Shown one piece after another: positions 47,946 to 56,942 of a stretch of 64,000 nt of DNA; positions within the stretch are counted from its first letter, which is position 1, and every line of letters starts with the position of its first letter. Source of the DNA: Paenibacillus ottowii (GTDB taxonomy: Bacteria > Bacillota > Bacilli > Paenibacillales > Paenibacillaceae); assembly GCF_006874425.1 (NCBI RefSeq), contig NZ_VIJZ01000002.1, forward strand, positions 124,001 through 188,000. Direction: 5' to 3'. The position numbers and the translations under genes are program-made. The notes beneath the pieces were generated by a model. That model did not search any database and had not been told where the DNA came from. It saw only the letters and a program-made list of their open reading frames with translations.

Positions 47946-48517
47946 CGGCGGTCCTCTGAAAGCTGAACATGCAGCAAGTTAGGATACTTGATCCTATCTA
48001 CCACATCTACCTGGTATGTCTTCCCGCCCATTACAATCCGGTCAGGCGCGGATAGACTTGAGTCTTGAGGGTCTCTTACATCGACTGTCGTCTGTAACTG
48101 CAAGGTAAACACGGTACTCGGCAGCAAGCCCGGCTCCTGTTGTCGCAATTGTGCTGTGACATACAGTGCAGAACAAACAACATCAGCAGCGACCGACGTG
48201 AATTCCGCATCGCCCACCGGATTATCATTTGCATCGTAAGCTTGCTGGTATCTTTGCACCTCTACCACAGCGTTCGTTTTAACCAAAGAACAGTATTTGT
48301 CCTGATCTACCGTTTTCCTTAAGGTTAGGACGAGAAACCTGTCCTCTGCCTGTACCAAGGAACCACGATTAACGAGTGATTCAGATGAGAATACACCGTT
48401 ATAGACGTATTCTTTGCCCATTACAGTCGTCGCTTTGGTTTCCCTTGATAGAATCACTACATCTTCGTTTCCGTCCACCACACACGGCGTATGGCGGTGT
48501 AAGAACTCATAGAACAA
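47942..48517 (-). CDS. Head closure protein, probable (191 aa)
   Basis: The protein starts MFYEFLHRHTPCVVDGNEDV and is largely beta: LVQAEDRFLVLTLRKTVDQD, PDRIVMGGKTYQVDVVDRIK, and ends HVQLSEDRR. Head-closure (gp16-like) proteins are beta barrels with a final YQVDVV-LhVql strand pair, as seen here. It lies between the connector and the tail genes. It is assigned by order and by fold style rather than by a clear motif. Confidence 0.65.
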   Translation of the reverse strand: MFYEFLHRHTPCVVDGNEDVVILSRETKATTVMGKEYVYNGVFSSESLVNRGSLVQAEDRFLVLTLRKTVDQDKYCSLVKTNAVVEVQRYQQAYDANDNPVGDAEFTSVAADVVCSALYVTAQLRQQEPGLLPSTVFTLQLQTTVDVRDPQDSSLSAPDRIVMGGKTYQVDVVDRIKYPNLLHVQLSEDRR

Positions 48518-48527
48518 CTTTCATCAC

Positions 48528-49094
48528 CTACCTAAATGACCTATGTTCAAACTCAGACAGAAGATCGGCTATTTCTGGCGTGATCATACTGTTGCCGAAG
48601 TATTCAATGTTTAAGTCGAAGTCCTTCTTCGATTTCACGTTGGTGTTCGGGTTCCCAGCTAACTGCCCTATGATCAGTCCACATGCCACCTTGACCTTAT
48701 CAGGTATAGTCTCCCAACCACTGGTATACGTCACTTCTAGCTCTGCATACGCTGAACCGAAAGAAGAATAACCGCACCAGACTGTACCAATATCCTTGTC
48801 TATATCAATTGTGCCGATATCAGCGATTGTTTCGAATCCTGGCGGACCAAAGAAATTACCCATCAATCCCTGCTTCAGCCTGCCCTTTACCTCCTTCACC
48901 TCTACAACCGGGTAATAAGACAAATGCCCTCGCTGCTGATCGGTAAGCGGTATACGCTCGGTATATGTTGTAACTCCGATCTCACGTTTGCACCGTCCAT
49001 CAATTACGGCTGATGCTCTGAGAATAAGTGGAGTAGTTAATTTGATCCCTACCGGAACGAAGTCAGAATCCGTTAACTCAAGATACTGACTCAT
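48528..49094 (-). CDS. Head-tail connector/adaptor protein (188 aa)
   Basis: The protein has helices around a beta hairpin: YLELTDSDFVPVGIKLTTPL, DQQRGHLSYYPVVEVKEV, and later YAELEVTYTSGWETIPDKVK followed by ACGLIIGQLAGNP. The TYTsGw-tiP-dvk-A-lii-q pattern is typical of gp6-like connector adaptors (HK97 gp6). It would form the ring below the portal. The start overlaps the previous stop by four bases. Confidence 0.8.
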   Translation of the reverse strand: MSQYLELTDSDFVPVGIKLTTPLILRASAVIDGRCKREIGVTTYTERIPLTDQQRGHLSYYPVVEVKEVKGRLKQGLMGNFFGPPGFETIADIGTIDIDKDIGTVWCGYSSFGSAYAELEVTYTSGWETIPDKVKVACGLIIGQLAGNPNTNVKSKKDFDLNIEYFGNSMITPEIADLLSEFEHRSFR

Positions 49095-49498
49095 TCTACA
49101 TAGCCAGCATCAGCAAGCTCGTCTGCCAGTTCATCCGGTAACTGTGCTTCGCCATCCACAAAGTTAACAACCCCATTTTTAAAATGAATCGTGTGAGCCC
49201 CCTTTCGCTGGCTTGGTGTACCACGAAGCGTAACTTTTCGGACCGCTGGAATTCTCGTAGCAAGAAAAGAACTACGTGCATCATTCAGCGCCGTTGTTTG
49301 AGCGTCGAACTGGCTCGGCTCTGCGCCTTCAGTGCTAACCAGTACCTCTGCCGCTGCAACAGTTGCCTTGAACACATCTACCGATTGTTGAGGGTATTGC
49401 CCTCCGCTCTCTCCAATCTCAGCTTGATCCAACAATGTAGTGCTTTCAGCAATTGCATCTTTCAGCTTATCTAGATTCGATTTTGCCAACTGAATCAT
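49091..49498 (-). CDS. Small head protein with FIVAR-like N-terminus (135 aa)
   Basis: The first 75 residues are helical and resemble a FIVAR unit (LDKLKDAIAESTTLLDQAEI, then VDVFKATVAAAEVLVSTEGA). The last 50 are beta-rich: VRKVTLRGTPSQRKGAHTIH, then LPDELADELADAGYVE. FIVAR-like helices plus a small sheet occur in head-associated proteins of Gram-positive phages. It lies between the capsid and the connector and may decorate or close the head. Confidence 0.7.
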   Translation of the reverse strand: MIQLAKSNLDKLKDAIAESTTLLDQAEIGESGGQYPQQSVDVFKATVAAAEVLVSTEGAEPSQFDAQTTALNDARSSFLATRIPAVRKVTLRGTPSQRKGAHTIHFKNGVVNFVDGEAQLPDELADELADAGYVE

Positions 49499-49505
49499 CT
49501 CCTCT

Positions 49506-49541
49506 CAAAATGAAAAGAGACGGTCACATTAACCGTCCCCT
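49506..49541 (-). terminator. Terminator after the major capsid gene
   Basis: On the minus strand GACGGT-TAATGTG-ACCGTC is followed by TCTTTTCATTTT. It lies right after the capsid stop and would reduce transcription into the connector genes. Confidence 0.85.
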
Positions 49542-49555
49542 GACTTTAAAATTTA

Positions 49556-50557
49556 TTAGGATACCGCCGTGATCGTCGGACGCTCAATTGTGCCGTAAGC
49601 ATGTGCGTAACTTGGACCTTTGGCTACTGGAGCGCCATATTTGATACCTACGTACTGTTCTTGGAGGTTCGACGTTGTACCCAATTGAAAGAGATAGATG
49701 CCCTTCTCACCAACATAGTGATACTCAATCATAGGCTCTGTGACGATGGCAATTCCGTAGTCAGTGTTTGTCGCCGTTTTTGCATTAACTGTTGAAGGAA
49801 TAAACGGCTCTGGAATGATCGGCAGCAGACCTGCGGCCGTCATAATAGCCAACACTTCTAAGCCAGCCACCGTTGTTTTCTTGAGGTTGCTGATTTGCGT
49901 TTCATTGTTGGCAGCATTCCGTTCTTCTTCCTCCAGATAGTGATGTGCGATAGGGTGAATGTATATAGCCGTTGGCATAAGTTCGTACAGTTCACTCGCC
50001 ACCATCGCAGCTACCTTGGCCCGAATAGCAGATACAATTGAAGCCGTTGCCCCAACTGTGAATGTGTTCGTAATCTGACTTGCAAGTCCTACATATTGTA
50101 AGGTTGTAGGTACAGCCAAACCAGTGTCATTACCTCTCCAAAGTGCTTTACCATGCGTAAGTCCAATGGCATTCAGCATGTCGTTCAGATCCTTGGCTTT
50201 CAATTCAGGAAAGTTGTTTTGTTGCTGACCCAGCGTTACATCATAATGTCCAAAGTTAACTTGGTTCGTAAGAGCTTTGATCTTCACACCATGAGGTGTA
50301 CGTTGATTGCTGCTTGCTGTAGCGGAAGGGTTACGCGGATCAATGAACGCGCCGCCATTCACAGTATTCTGTTCATAATAAGTAGAAATATCACCTGTTG
50401 CTGGTACATAATTCAAGCGTCCATCCAAAATAGATGTTCGACGTAGTACATCCGTAATTTCCTTCTGAAAATCGTCTGTGATAATTGCCCCTGGCCCCTG
50501 AAACTGAGCTGCCGCAGCAACCGAAACAAATTGAGCTACTCCAACACGGTTATTCAT
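49556..50557 (-). CDS. Major capsid protein (333 aa)
   Basis: The product starts MNNRVGVAQFVSVAAAAQFQ and has features of an HK97-fold capsid: an E-loop-like segment (VNGGAFIDPRNPSATASSNQ), a helix with LKAKDLNDMLNAIGLTHGKA, and a C-terminal YVGIKYGAPVAKGPSYAHAY. It is placed directly after the protease/scaffold gene and before a terminator, and its size is normal. Codon use is even and the ribosome site good, as expected for the most abundant virion protein. Confidence 0.88.
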   Translation of the reverse strand: MNNRVGVAQFVSVAAAAQFQGPGAIITDDFQKEITDVLRRTSILDGRLNYVPATGDISTYYEQNTVNGGAFIDPRNPSATASSNQRTPHGVKIKALTNQVNFGHYDVTLGQQQNNFPELKAKDLNDMLNAIGLTHGKALWRGNDTGLAVPTTLQYVGLASQITNTFTVGATASIVSAIRAKVAAMVASELYELMPTAIYIHPIAHHYLEEEERNAANNETQISNLKKTTVAGLEVLAIMTAAGLLPIIPEPFIPSTVNAKTATNTDYGIAIVTEPMIEYHYVGEKGIYLFQLGTTSNLQEQYVGIKYGAPVAKGPSYAHAYGTIERPTITAVS

Positions 50558-50560
50558 GTA

Positions 50561-51616
50561 TTACACACTCTCCTTTTCGGCAAATTGTGCTTTTGCCTGC
50601 ATTTTAAGTTTGAAGGATTCGGAAGAAGGAAGGTCCAAAGCATCGACAGAAGCACAGAAGGTTTTGTAATCATTTACTTCCGCTCCGGCTGCAAGATTGG
50701 CATTACTGCCATACTTGGACAATAATGCGGACGCGCTGAATGTTTTGCGTTCTGGCTCTGCTGGAGGCGCACCCGCTGCTTTTAACTCTTTCAATTCTTT
50801 TTCTAAAGCATCTGCTCTATCTTGAGCAGCCTTTAGGTCAGCAGCAGCTTGTTCTTCAGCAGTCTTCTGTTCAGCTTCTTCACTTGCAGCTTTCATGGTG
50901 GTGATATCTGTTTTAATTGCTCCCACCTCTGTGACCACGCTTTGCACACTCGCAGTGATAGCAGTCATACCGTCTTGTAATGCCTTCATAGACTCTTCCA
51001 TCGCTTTAATTTGTTCCGGTGTCATATCGACATCCTCCTTGTCCTTTTTCATGTTACGAGCAGCAAAGCTCGTTGTTTTATAGGCAGCGGCATCAGCGAA
51101 CAGGATAGCTGCTCCCGTACCACAAAATTCAATTACATCTAGCACATCATCCAAATCAGTAGCATCCTGAACTGCGGCTTCCATTTCCAACGATGCTCCG
51201 AATTGATATTCGCTCCAGTCATACTCAGCCGCCAGCCCATTGTAGTAACGAATAGTCGCAACCACATCAGGAAAATCCTTTGCGTAAATGTATCCATCAA
51301 TCCATGCATACCCATCAAGCGAACGGTAAGCCTTATCAATCACAGCGACTTTAAATCGCGGATCATGGTCCGCCATACCGTTGGCATAGTCAATATTCAA
51401 GGCCATACCAACGAAAGTTTGAAGATATTTGTCGCAAACACTTGATGAAATACGAATACGTTTCCCACCAGCACCATGAGGTGAGCCATCACTTGGTTGG
51501 TCAACTGCGAAAAGAGCACATTTGAAAGGAACCTTGTTTGGATGTCCTCCTTCTTCGGATAACTTGAAGTCCTGAACACGCATCCGCTGGTTGCTCATTT
51601 TCAACGTTTTAAGCAT
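50561..51616 (-). CDS. Prohead protease fused to scaffold (351 aa)
   Basis: Residues 1-185 have a protease-like part (FVGMALNIDYANGMADHDPR, YAWIDGYIYAKDFP, YQFGASLEMEA, then IEFCGTGAAILF). After about residue 200 comes a scaffold: a coiled coil (MTPEQIKAMEESMKALQDGM, then AAADLKAAQDRADALEKELK) and a C-terminal helical patch (SESFKLKMQAKAQFAEKE). Fused protease-scaffolds are common in Bacillales siphoviruses. The gene ends just before the capsid gene. I cannot identify the catalytic residues with certainty. Confidence 0.78.
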   Translation of the reverse strand: MLKTLKMSNQRMRVQDFKLSEEGGHPNKVPFKCALFAVDQPSDGSPHGAGGKRIRISSSVCDKYLQTFVGMALNIDYANGMADHDPRFKVAVIDKAYRSLDGYAWIDGYIYAKDFPDVVATIRYYNGLAAEYDWSEYQFGASLEMEAAVQDATDLDDVLDVIEFCGTGAAILFADAAAYKTTSFAARNMKKDKEDVDMTPEQIKAMEESMKALQDGMTAITASVQSVVTEVGAIKTDITTMKAASEEAEQKTAEEQAAADLKAAQDRADALEKELKELKAAGAPPAEPERKTFSASALLSKYGSNANLAAGAEVNDYKTFCASVDALDLPSSESFKLKMQAKAQFAEKESV

Positions 51617-51624
51617 TTAGATTC

Positions 51625-51735
51625 TCACCTCCCTCCGTGATATTTCTGTTGTCTGCGTTCTGCTCGGTTTCTCGGTGTCGGCACTGACCTTGGATATGTC
51701 AGTCTCACAACACTGCAAACAAACCTTGTAAACAC
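51625..51735 (-). CDS. Small basic protein between portal and protease genes (36 aa)
   Basis: A GTG frame encodes VFTRFVCSVVRLTYPRSVPT and then PRNRAERRQQKYHGGR. Its stop lies in the ribosome site of the protease gene (AGGGAGGTGA), which would couple the two. Short basic proteins ending in RNRAERR-type stretches are frequent at this place in phage head operons. The ribosome site (GGTGAGGAC) is moderate. Confidence 0.45.
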   Translation of the reverse strand: MFTRFVCSVVRLTYPRSVPTPRNRAERRQQKYHGGR

Positions 51736-51756
51736 GTCCTCACCGCCTCTCAGGGC

Positions 51757-51786
51757 AAAATAAAAACACCTACTCTTCAGCGGTGT
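51757..51786 (-). terminator. Terminator at the portal 3' end
   Basis: On the minus strand ACACC-GCTGAAGAGTA-GGTGT is followed by TTTTATTTTG. The 5-bp stem overlaps the last codons of the portal gene. It is short but has a strong T tract. Confidence 0.6.
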
Positions 51787-53125
51787 CAGATTCATCCTTT
51801 TCTGTTTTGTTCTTATTGTTCAGCGGATCATCTTCAGGAAGATTGCTTAACAGCCTGTCCTTCTCCCCTTGTATTTCTTCCTGAGTTTTATTCAAATCAA
51901 TAGCTGCGGTATTACCTGGTTGTAATAATACTTCGCCATGTTTATTAGGCAATGCTTTACGCGCCAGACCATCACGTACTTCATCTGGTGTCGTAACTCT
52001 CCGGTCGAGATAAATCGCATCAATATCAGCTTTGAGTTTTTGATCTTTTAACGATGCTTCATAATGAAATTTAAACTCGATCACTCCGCCCAGCTTAAAA
52101 ATACCGTCAATGATGTGATTGTTGATATGTTCCACAATGTTTTCAGCTATAGACTTGACCGTTTCGTTCGTGTCGTCGTCTTCGCTATCTGCTGTAGAGC
52201 GGTTAACATCTTTCGTCTGCCCCAGTTTCTTAGGGGATATATCAAAAGCAATCGCTACGATCTCAATTAAGAAGCGCTGCCACTCAAGAAACAATGCCTT
52301 ATCATCCGTAGCCCCTAGATCAAGTACACTTGGGTTCTCTCCCCCGATAATTGGGTTCAACCCACGTCCTATTACTTCATTCTCCCAATATGCACGAAAA
52401 GCCGCAACCGCCTTGGTATCAGTGTTCTTTCCAAGATTAATCAACTTCCTTATTGCCGTGTTTGAAGCCTGCTTCCCAGCAGAACGATGAGCTGTAATGA
52501 AGCTTTGCACCGATTCCCAAACCGTTTCGAGTGGTGATAGTCCAAAAGGAGTATTTGTTCTTGGATTCATTCGTATATACATCAGGTCGGAAGATGTTAA
52601 GTGAACATATTGTCCGTTAACCCGCTGTGCATAACGCCATGAATTATCTTTTCCATCCCAGTCCGGGTAAAGGTCGACAGAGAAAGAGTCCACCGGATAC
52701 ATCCTGAACGGCCTAAGAGGATCGCCAGCTTTCAACACTTCCGATGAACCTGCACTACATACAAGCATATCTTCAACCATTTGCTCAATCCATGAACGGA
52801 ATGAGTCACCAGGATTCGGCTTTAGTAATGATCGTTCAATAACTTTGCATATCTCTCTATATTTTTCTGTATCGTTCTCGTCGATGGCAGCTACGGACCA
52901 GTTCAGCTTTGTGATTCCATTCTTGATAACATTAATTGCTCTGCGTGGAATCGGGGATTCCGATAACGTTCGTAAGTTGGTCGGTGTTCTCTTCGGCGCT
53001 GGCTGGTTACTTCCCTTACTCATCATGATACCAAACGGGAATGGATAGCTTTCCGTCTGTCGTTCAGGTTCGTTCTTCGGTCTTCCCGCAGCTAACCAAT
53101 TAATTATCCACTGTCGTACACCCAA
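51770..53125 (-). CDS. Portal protein (451 aa)
   Basis: The protein contains NLRTLSESPIPRRAINVIKN, a conserved wing of the portal, then DLYPDWDGKDNSWRYAQRVN, LSPLETVWESVQSFITAHRS and FDISPKKLGQTKDVNRSTAD, which are the landmarks of HK97/SPP1-type portals. The C-terminal part is acidic and flexible. The TTG start at 53125 (MGVRQWIINW) is chosen because GGGAGG lies seven bases upstream. The portal is the entry ring for DNA. The TIR gene separates it from TerL. Confidence 0.9.
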   Translation of the reverse strand: MGVRQWIINWLAAGRPKNEPERQTESYPFPFGIMMSKGSNQPAPKRTPTNLRTLSESPIPRRAINVIKNGITKLNWSVAAIDENDTEKYREICKVIERSLLKPNPGDSFRSWIEQMVEDMLVCSAGSSEVLKAGDPLRPFRMYPVDSFSVDLYPDWDGKDNSWRYAQRVNGQYVHLTSSDLMYIRMNPRTNTPFGLSPLETVWESVQSFITAHRSAGKQASNTAIRKLINLGKNTDTKAVAAFRAYWENEVIGRGLNPIIGGENPSVLDLGATDDKALFLEWQRFLIEIVAIAFDISPKKLGQTKDVNRSTADSEDDDTNETVKSIAENIVEHINNHIIDGIFKLGGVIEFKFHYEASLKDQKLKADIDAIYLDRRVTTPDEVRDGLARKALPNKHGEVLLQPGNTAAIDLNKTQEEIQGEKDRLLSNLPEDDPLNNKNKTEKDESDTAEE

Positions 53126-53161
53126 ATCTGTACCTCCCTTCTGACGCAACAAAAAAGAGGT

Positions 53162-53177
53162 CAGGAAATTTTTCCTG
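53162..53177 (-). repeat. Dispersed palindrome, copy 4
   Basis: CAGGAAATTTTTCCTG lies in the 100-bp gap between the portal start and the TIR stop. On the minus strand it reads CAGGAAAAATTTCCTGACC, two changes from the other copies. Confidence 0.7.
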
Positions 53178-53226
53178 CCTCCAGTATTCGTTCATATTTC
53201 TATGTCTAAATAATATCATTGAGTTA

Positions 53227-53248
53227 TTACGGTGTTACTACGGATTTA
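53227..53248 (-). promoter_or_regulatory. Direct-repeat promoter element, copy B
   Basis: TTACGG-TGTT-ACTACGGATTTA, i.e. CCGTAGT-N4-CCGTAA on the minus strand, with units 11 bp apart. It lies about 100 bp upstream of the portal start. TATTAT follows 11 bp after the second unit. It should drive the head and tail genes separately from terminase. Confidence 0.6.
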
Positions 53249-53251
53249 TGC

Positions 53252-54184
53252 CTATACCGCAAGAAGTAATCTCGACCTTCTAATTAAAAGGTCGTAAGTT
53301 GAACAAATGCTTTCCGCAGTATCATGGATTTCACTGATCACTTGATTAAAACGTTCGGGCTGTTCCTCCTCCCAATCACTCGGCACACTAGAATAATCAG
53401 AATTCATTTTATTTACCCAAGTGTTTTTAGCCAAAAGAAATAAAAATTTATTTACGTCTTGGTATAACTGTTTCCTTAATCCTTCAAGCTCTGGATTTAC
53501 AAACTCCATTGTTGCATTATCTCCATCTTGATGGAAATTCCTCAAATCATCAAGTAAATCCCTTCGATAAGAACCTTCAAAACTATGAGTCCTGATGAAG
53601 TTAATAGAACCATTAATAGGAAGCGTTTCCTTAATTGATTCAATAAGACTTATGTCTAAATTCTTATAAGCATCGGTATATTCAAAATCATATTTCACTT
53701 CTTTGGATTCTGTAGTTTCATTAGATGGGTTAATAGCACCAAGTTCCCCAATATTCCTTCGAACCTGGTTACAAAATGAACCAAGCGCTGCCGTAAGATC
53801 ATCTCGTGTACTATCAAAGCGACCGGGAGAAATTCCTAGTAGATCAGTGGGAAGGTGGAGGTCTTGATTTTCAGAAGGGGTTACAAAATAAACCCGTTCG
53901 ACTCCAATCTTTCCAATAAAAAGTCCTGTTTCAAAAATGACATTGTCTCTAACTGTAGGATTAGCTTTATTTCTCATTTCAGTTATATCATCAGAACTGA
54001 AAATAAATACAGCAAAATCACTAATGGAAGCCTGTTTAATTAAGCTGCTCAATGCCGTAACAGACAAATTGAATACACCTTGGGTCCAAACGGTGCATTC
54101 GGCATCATAATCTAAATTTTCCTGTACAGCGAAAGCAATTGCTCTTGACTCTGCTGAAGATCCAATAAATAGCTTCGGTTTCAT
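53252..54184 (-). CDS. TIR-like effector protein between TerL and portal (310 aa)
   Basis: The first 150 residues match the predicted nucleotide-binding TIR-like domain (CAP12/PycTIR type): KPKLFIGSSAESRAIAFAVQ, SDFAVFIFSSDDITEM, then NVIFETGLFIGKIGVERVYF, where the Glu of NVIFETG is the expected NADase residue. Residues about 165-310 are an uncharacterised helical domain (ESIKETLPINGSINFIRTHS) that could sense a ligand or phage. The start at 54184 has GGAGG five bases upstream. A TATAAT box lies in the 50-bp gap before it, so the gene is a moron with its own promoter. No cyclase or other CBASS/Thoeris partner is encoded nearby. Confidence 0.82.
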   Translation of the reverse strand: MKPKLFIGSSAESRAIAFAVQENLDYDAECTVWTQGVFNLSVTALSSLIKQASISDFAVFIFSSDDITEMRNKANPTVRDNVIFETGLFIGKIGVERVYFVTPSENQDLHLPTDLLGISPGRFDSTRDDLTAALGSFCNQVRRNIGELGAINPSNETTESKEVKYDFEYTDAYKNLDISLIESIKETLPINGSINFIRTHSFEGSYRRDLLDDLRNFHQDGDNATMEFVNPELEGLRKQLYQDVNKFLFLLAKNTWVNKMNSDYSSVPSDWEEEQPERFNQVISEIHDTAESICSTYDLLIRRSRLLLAV

Positions 54185-54251
54185 GAAGTCCTCCAAATAA
54201 TATATTTATGTTGTTAATTATATAACTATCATTTGTTCTCTTCCATAAATT

Positions 54252-55679
54252 TCAACCAAACGCAAAACCGGATTCAGTTTGAACATTTGCAAACGCCAAA
54301 ATAAAACCATCTGCTCTGTCTGGAGATTGAAGGCCACGTTTTTTCATATCCTCTTTACGCTCCAGAAATATCTTGCCATTACTACCCATCCGCCATTTTC
54401 GGGAAGTGAGCTGCGTTATCAGTTTTTCATCATCTGGCAACTGTAAATCTCCAGGTTTGCCAAGAACATAATTACTCATGTTAGCCTCAAGCATTTCCTT
54501 TATGTGGCCCCATTGCTCTGCCCCAAGATTGCCGTAATGAGCATCTTCTGCTGCCGATCCGTTATTAACTGGAATAATGGTGTAGCCCAACCCTTTCTCC
54601 TCATTAATCTCATTCAATCTATCTGTTACAGCTCCACCTATTCCGCTATCATCAATTCTTATTTCTACTTCATCCACTTCTGAATGTTCGACCTTCACAT
54701 CATCAACCAGGCGCAATACCCATCCTGTAGTTGTCATAGTGTCCTGCTTGTGGTGGAAATGAGTCTTTACCACCTTGCCGCCCATACGTGCATACATGGT
54801 TGTCTCATCATCTCCAAAACGTGCAACGTCAACGCCAACAAATAGCTTTGTTCCAGAAGGTTCAATTTTAACTTCATCTTTGGCAAATTCAGCAGCTTCC
54901 AGAGAGATGAATGTATCAGATTCACCACGGGGAAACTCGCCTTCTACACGGACACGCCATACATCGCTTCCCTCTCCATATTTCCGCTTAAGCATAGCGA
55001 TGTTTTCTTTACTTGTTCTAGGACTGTCCAAACAGGATACCTTACGTGTTTTATAATCGGATCTATCCTTATTGTGTGAATCATAAAAAACACCCGACGT
55101 TTTTGTCGGGTTGCCGCACATCAATATTTTGTTGAACTCACCCGACAACGTACCTAAAATAGCTTCCATGATTGGATCAGCAACACCCGATGCTTCATCC
55201 ACAATAAATAGCATGTAGTCCTCATGGAAGCCCTGCATATTCTCAGGCTTGGTTGCTGTCCGAGCTGTAGCGAACCAGCGTTCCTCATAATTCTTCATGT
55301 ATATTTTGGTCTTAGTCCACTTAAGGATTCGTTTCAATACCGGACTTTTAGATTGCCATTTATTAATCTCAGCCCATAACACGTCATGTAGCTGCTGTCT
55401 TGTAGGAGCTGTACAAATCACCTTTGGATAAGGGAAGCAGGACAGAAACCAAAGGGCTGTTGCAGCTTCCAGCCCAGTTTTTCCTACGCCTTGACCTGAA
55501 CGTACTGAAACGCGCGGATTATTAGCTAAATCCATTAGAGTGCTTGCCTGCCAATCATCAGGGTAGAACTTAAGCATTTCTTGACAGAACAATATAGGAT
55601 TCTTACGATACTCAGGAATCCGTATCTTGAATGCTTGAAGCCTCCGTTTCGTCTCCGGCGAATCCTTCTGCTTCATCAC
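54252..55679 (-). CDS. terL: Terminase large subunit (475 aa)
   Basis: The ATPase part has Walker A in [20 protein letters not shown] (about residues 55-70) and Walker B in [15 protein letters not shown]. The nuclease part has [40 protein letters not shown] and the C-terminal [14 protein letters not shown]. These are the DNA translocase and the cleavage nuclease of the packaging motor. The gene overlaps terS. Its order relative to portal is interrupted by the TIR gene. Confidence 0.95.
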   Translation of the reverse strand: MMKQKDSPETKRRLQAFKIRIPEYRKNPILFCQEMLKFYPDDWQASTLMDLANNPRVSVRSGQGVGKTGLEAATALWFLSCFPYPKVICTAPTRQQLHDVLWAEINKWQSKSPVLKRILKWTKTKIYMKNYEERWFATARTATKPENMQGFHEDYMLFIVDEASGVADPIMEAILGTLSGEFNKILMCGNPTKTSGVFYDSHNKDRSDYKTRKVSCLDSPRTSKENIAMLKRKYGEGSDVWRVRVEGEFPRGESDTFISLEAAEFAKDEVKIEPSGTKLFVGVDVARFGDDETTMYARMGGKVVKTHFHHKQDTMTTTGWVLRLVDDVKVEHSEVDEVEIRIDDSGIGGAVTDRLNEINEEKGLGYTIIPVNNGSAAEDAHYGNLGAEQWGHIKEMLEANMSNYVLGKPGDLQLPDDEKLITQLTSRKWRMGSNGKIFLERKEDMKKRGLQSPDRADGFILAFANVQTESGFAFG

Positions 55680-56901
55680 CTACCACCGCCTCTACCCAAT
55701 CGTCAATTAGATCGTCTTCTGTATTTCCTTCTCCCGTGACTTTTGCTCTTTCAAGTTCAAGTTTCTCACGCTGCATCTTAAGTTTTTCATCTTCAACCAT
55801 TCGTTTATGTTTGTCTGGAAGCAGATCCATGTATTTAGTCAGCACATCCAATGCCTTAGTTTTATCGTGTAGTTTAACACTTACGCCATCCTTGCCCTGC
55901 TTGACTTCTGAAACCAGAGTACCATCAATTTCATCACTATTTTTAAAAGAAACATAATTGTATCTGTATTTCTTCGTTTCTCCAGTGTCTGGATCAAACA
56001 CAGGGTCTCCTTCTAAGCCAAGAACATCCTCTTCCTTTTGACCGAATTCTACGTAGTCCGTTATGTCTGCAAAAGCAATTTTCATGTACTCCATTAGAAC
56101 GCGCTGAGCATTTAAACCAACCCCATCCATCAGGGATTCGTTGTAATTCTGTATCGCAGCCTTAATTTCAGGTTTCCTCAATAATTCCCATCCAATTGAA
56201 TATGCTGTTTTCTTACTATATCCAGCAGCCATTGCCGCCCTTGTCGCGTTGAAATCTCTGAGGTATTCCATTATGAAGATCCGCTGTTTCGGCGTTAACC
56301 CCTCTTCGTCCGGAATTTCCGGTTCTGGCTTCTCCTCGATTACTGGAACGCTCTTTTTTGTTTTGGAACGCTCCATATCAATAGAGCGTTCCGGTATTTT
56401 TTTCGGAACGTTCCGTATTTCTGGAGCAGCGTCTTTTAGCTCTTTAGAGAGCGCATCAACTGTTAGCAGGGTAGCATATACCTCTCTTGGCTTATCACCT
56501 TGATATGTACCGACAAATTTACGCCGCTCCATTTCATCAATCAGTCGAGCTGCTCTGCTATAGCCTATCCTCATCCTTCTCTGTAATAAAGAAACCGAGG
56601 CTTGTTTGGCCTCGGCTACAATTTGGACAGCTTTTAGAAAAAGCTCATCAGGATATGATGTTGGGTCTTCATCTTTAACTGGAGCCTCTTTATTATAAGG
56701 CGCTCCATTTTCATCAGAACGTTCCGTATCCTTCACTTCTCCAGCAATTAAACCCTCCCACTTATCTTTAGCCTTCCATCCTCTTACCGTACCTTCAGAT
56801 ACACTAAGTTGAGAGGCTATATCTGTGAGACGTATGTTGCCGGAACTGGCTTTGTATAAATCAAATGCTTCGTCCCGTTTCGGATCTCTCTTTCGCCCCA
56901 T
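55612..56901 (-). CDS. terS: Terminase small subunit with an FtsK-gamma-like domain (429 aa)
   Basis: The N-terminus is a phBC6A51-type helix-turn-helix ([31 protein letters not shown]). Residues about 85-145 read [20 protein letters not shown], then [20 protein letters not shown] and [12 protein letters not shown], which matches the gamma (KOPS-reading) winged helix of FtsK nearly residue for residue. Residues 202-340 are a Terminase_2 domain ([36 protein letters not shown]). The start is ATG 56901, with AAGGGGTGA 11 bases upstream. At 429 residues it is far longer than a normal TerS. Confidence 0.85.
   Translation of the reverse strand: MGRKRDPKRDEAFDLYKASSGNIRLTDIASQLSVSEGTVRGWKAKDKWEGLIAGEVKDTERSDENGAPYNKEAPVKDEDPTSYPDELFLKAVQIVAEAKQASVSLLQRRMRIGYSRAARLIDEMERRKFVGTYQGDKPREVYATLLTVDALSKELKDAAPEIRNVPKKIPERSIDMERSKTKKSVPVIEEKPEPEIPDEEGLTPKQRIFIMEYLRDFNATRAAMAAGYSKKTAYSIGWELLRKPEIKAAIQNYNESLMDGVGLNAQRVLMEYMKIAFADITDYVEFGQKEEDVLGLEGDPVFDPDTGETKKYRYNYVSFKNSDEIDGTLVSEVKQGKDGVSVKLHDKTKALDVLTKYMDLLPDKHKRMVEDEKLKMQREKLELERAKVTGEGNTEDDLIDDWVEAVVGDEAEGFAGDETEASSIQDTDS
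56345..56415. repeat. Phased GGAACG repeats inside terS (candidate pac site)
   Basis: GGAACGCTC (56345), GGAACGCTCC (56365), GAGCGTTCC (56384, inverted) and CGGAACGTTCCG (56404) follow each other every 19-20 bp, close to two helical turns. A fifth related box, AGAACGTTCCG, lies at 56716. All are in the linker-coding part of terS. Pac sites of headful phages often lie in terS, and the phasing suits a TerS ring. Confidence 0.5.
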
Positions 56902-56942
56902 AATCTTATTATTCACCCCTTTTTGATAATGTATCTGAAGCT

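Noticed and set aside
56345..56726. CRISPR-like array
   Set aside because: Repeats are about 10 bp, partly inverted, with 10-bp spacers inside a coding sequence. No cas genes are present.
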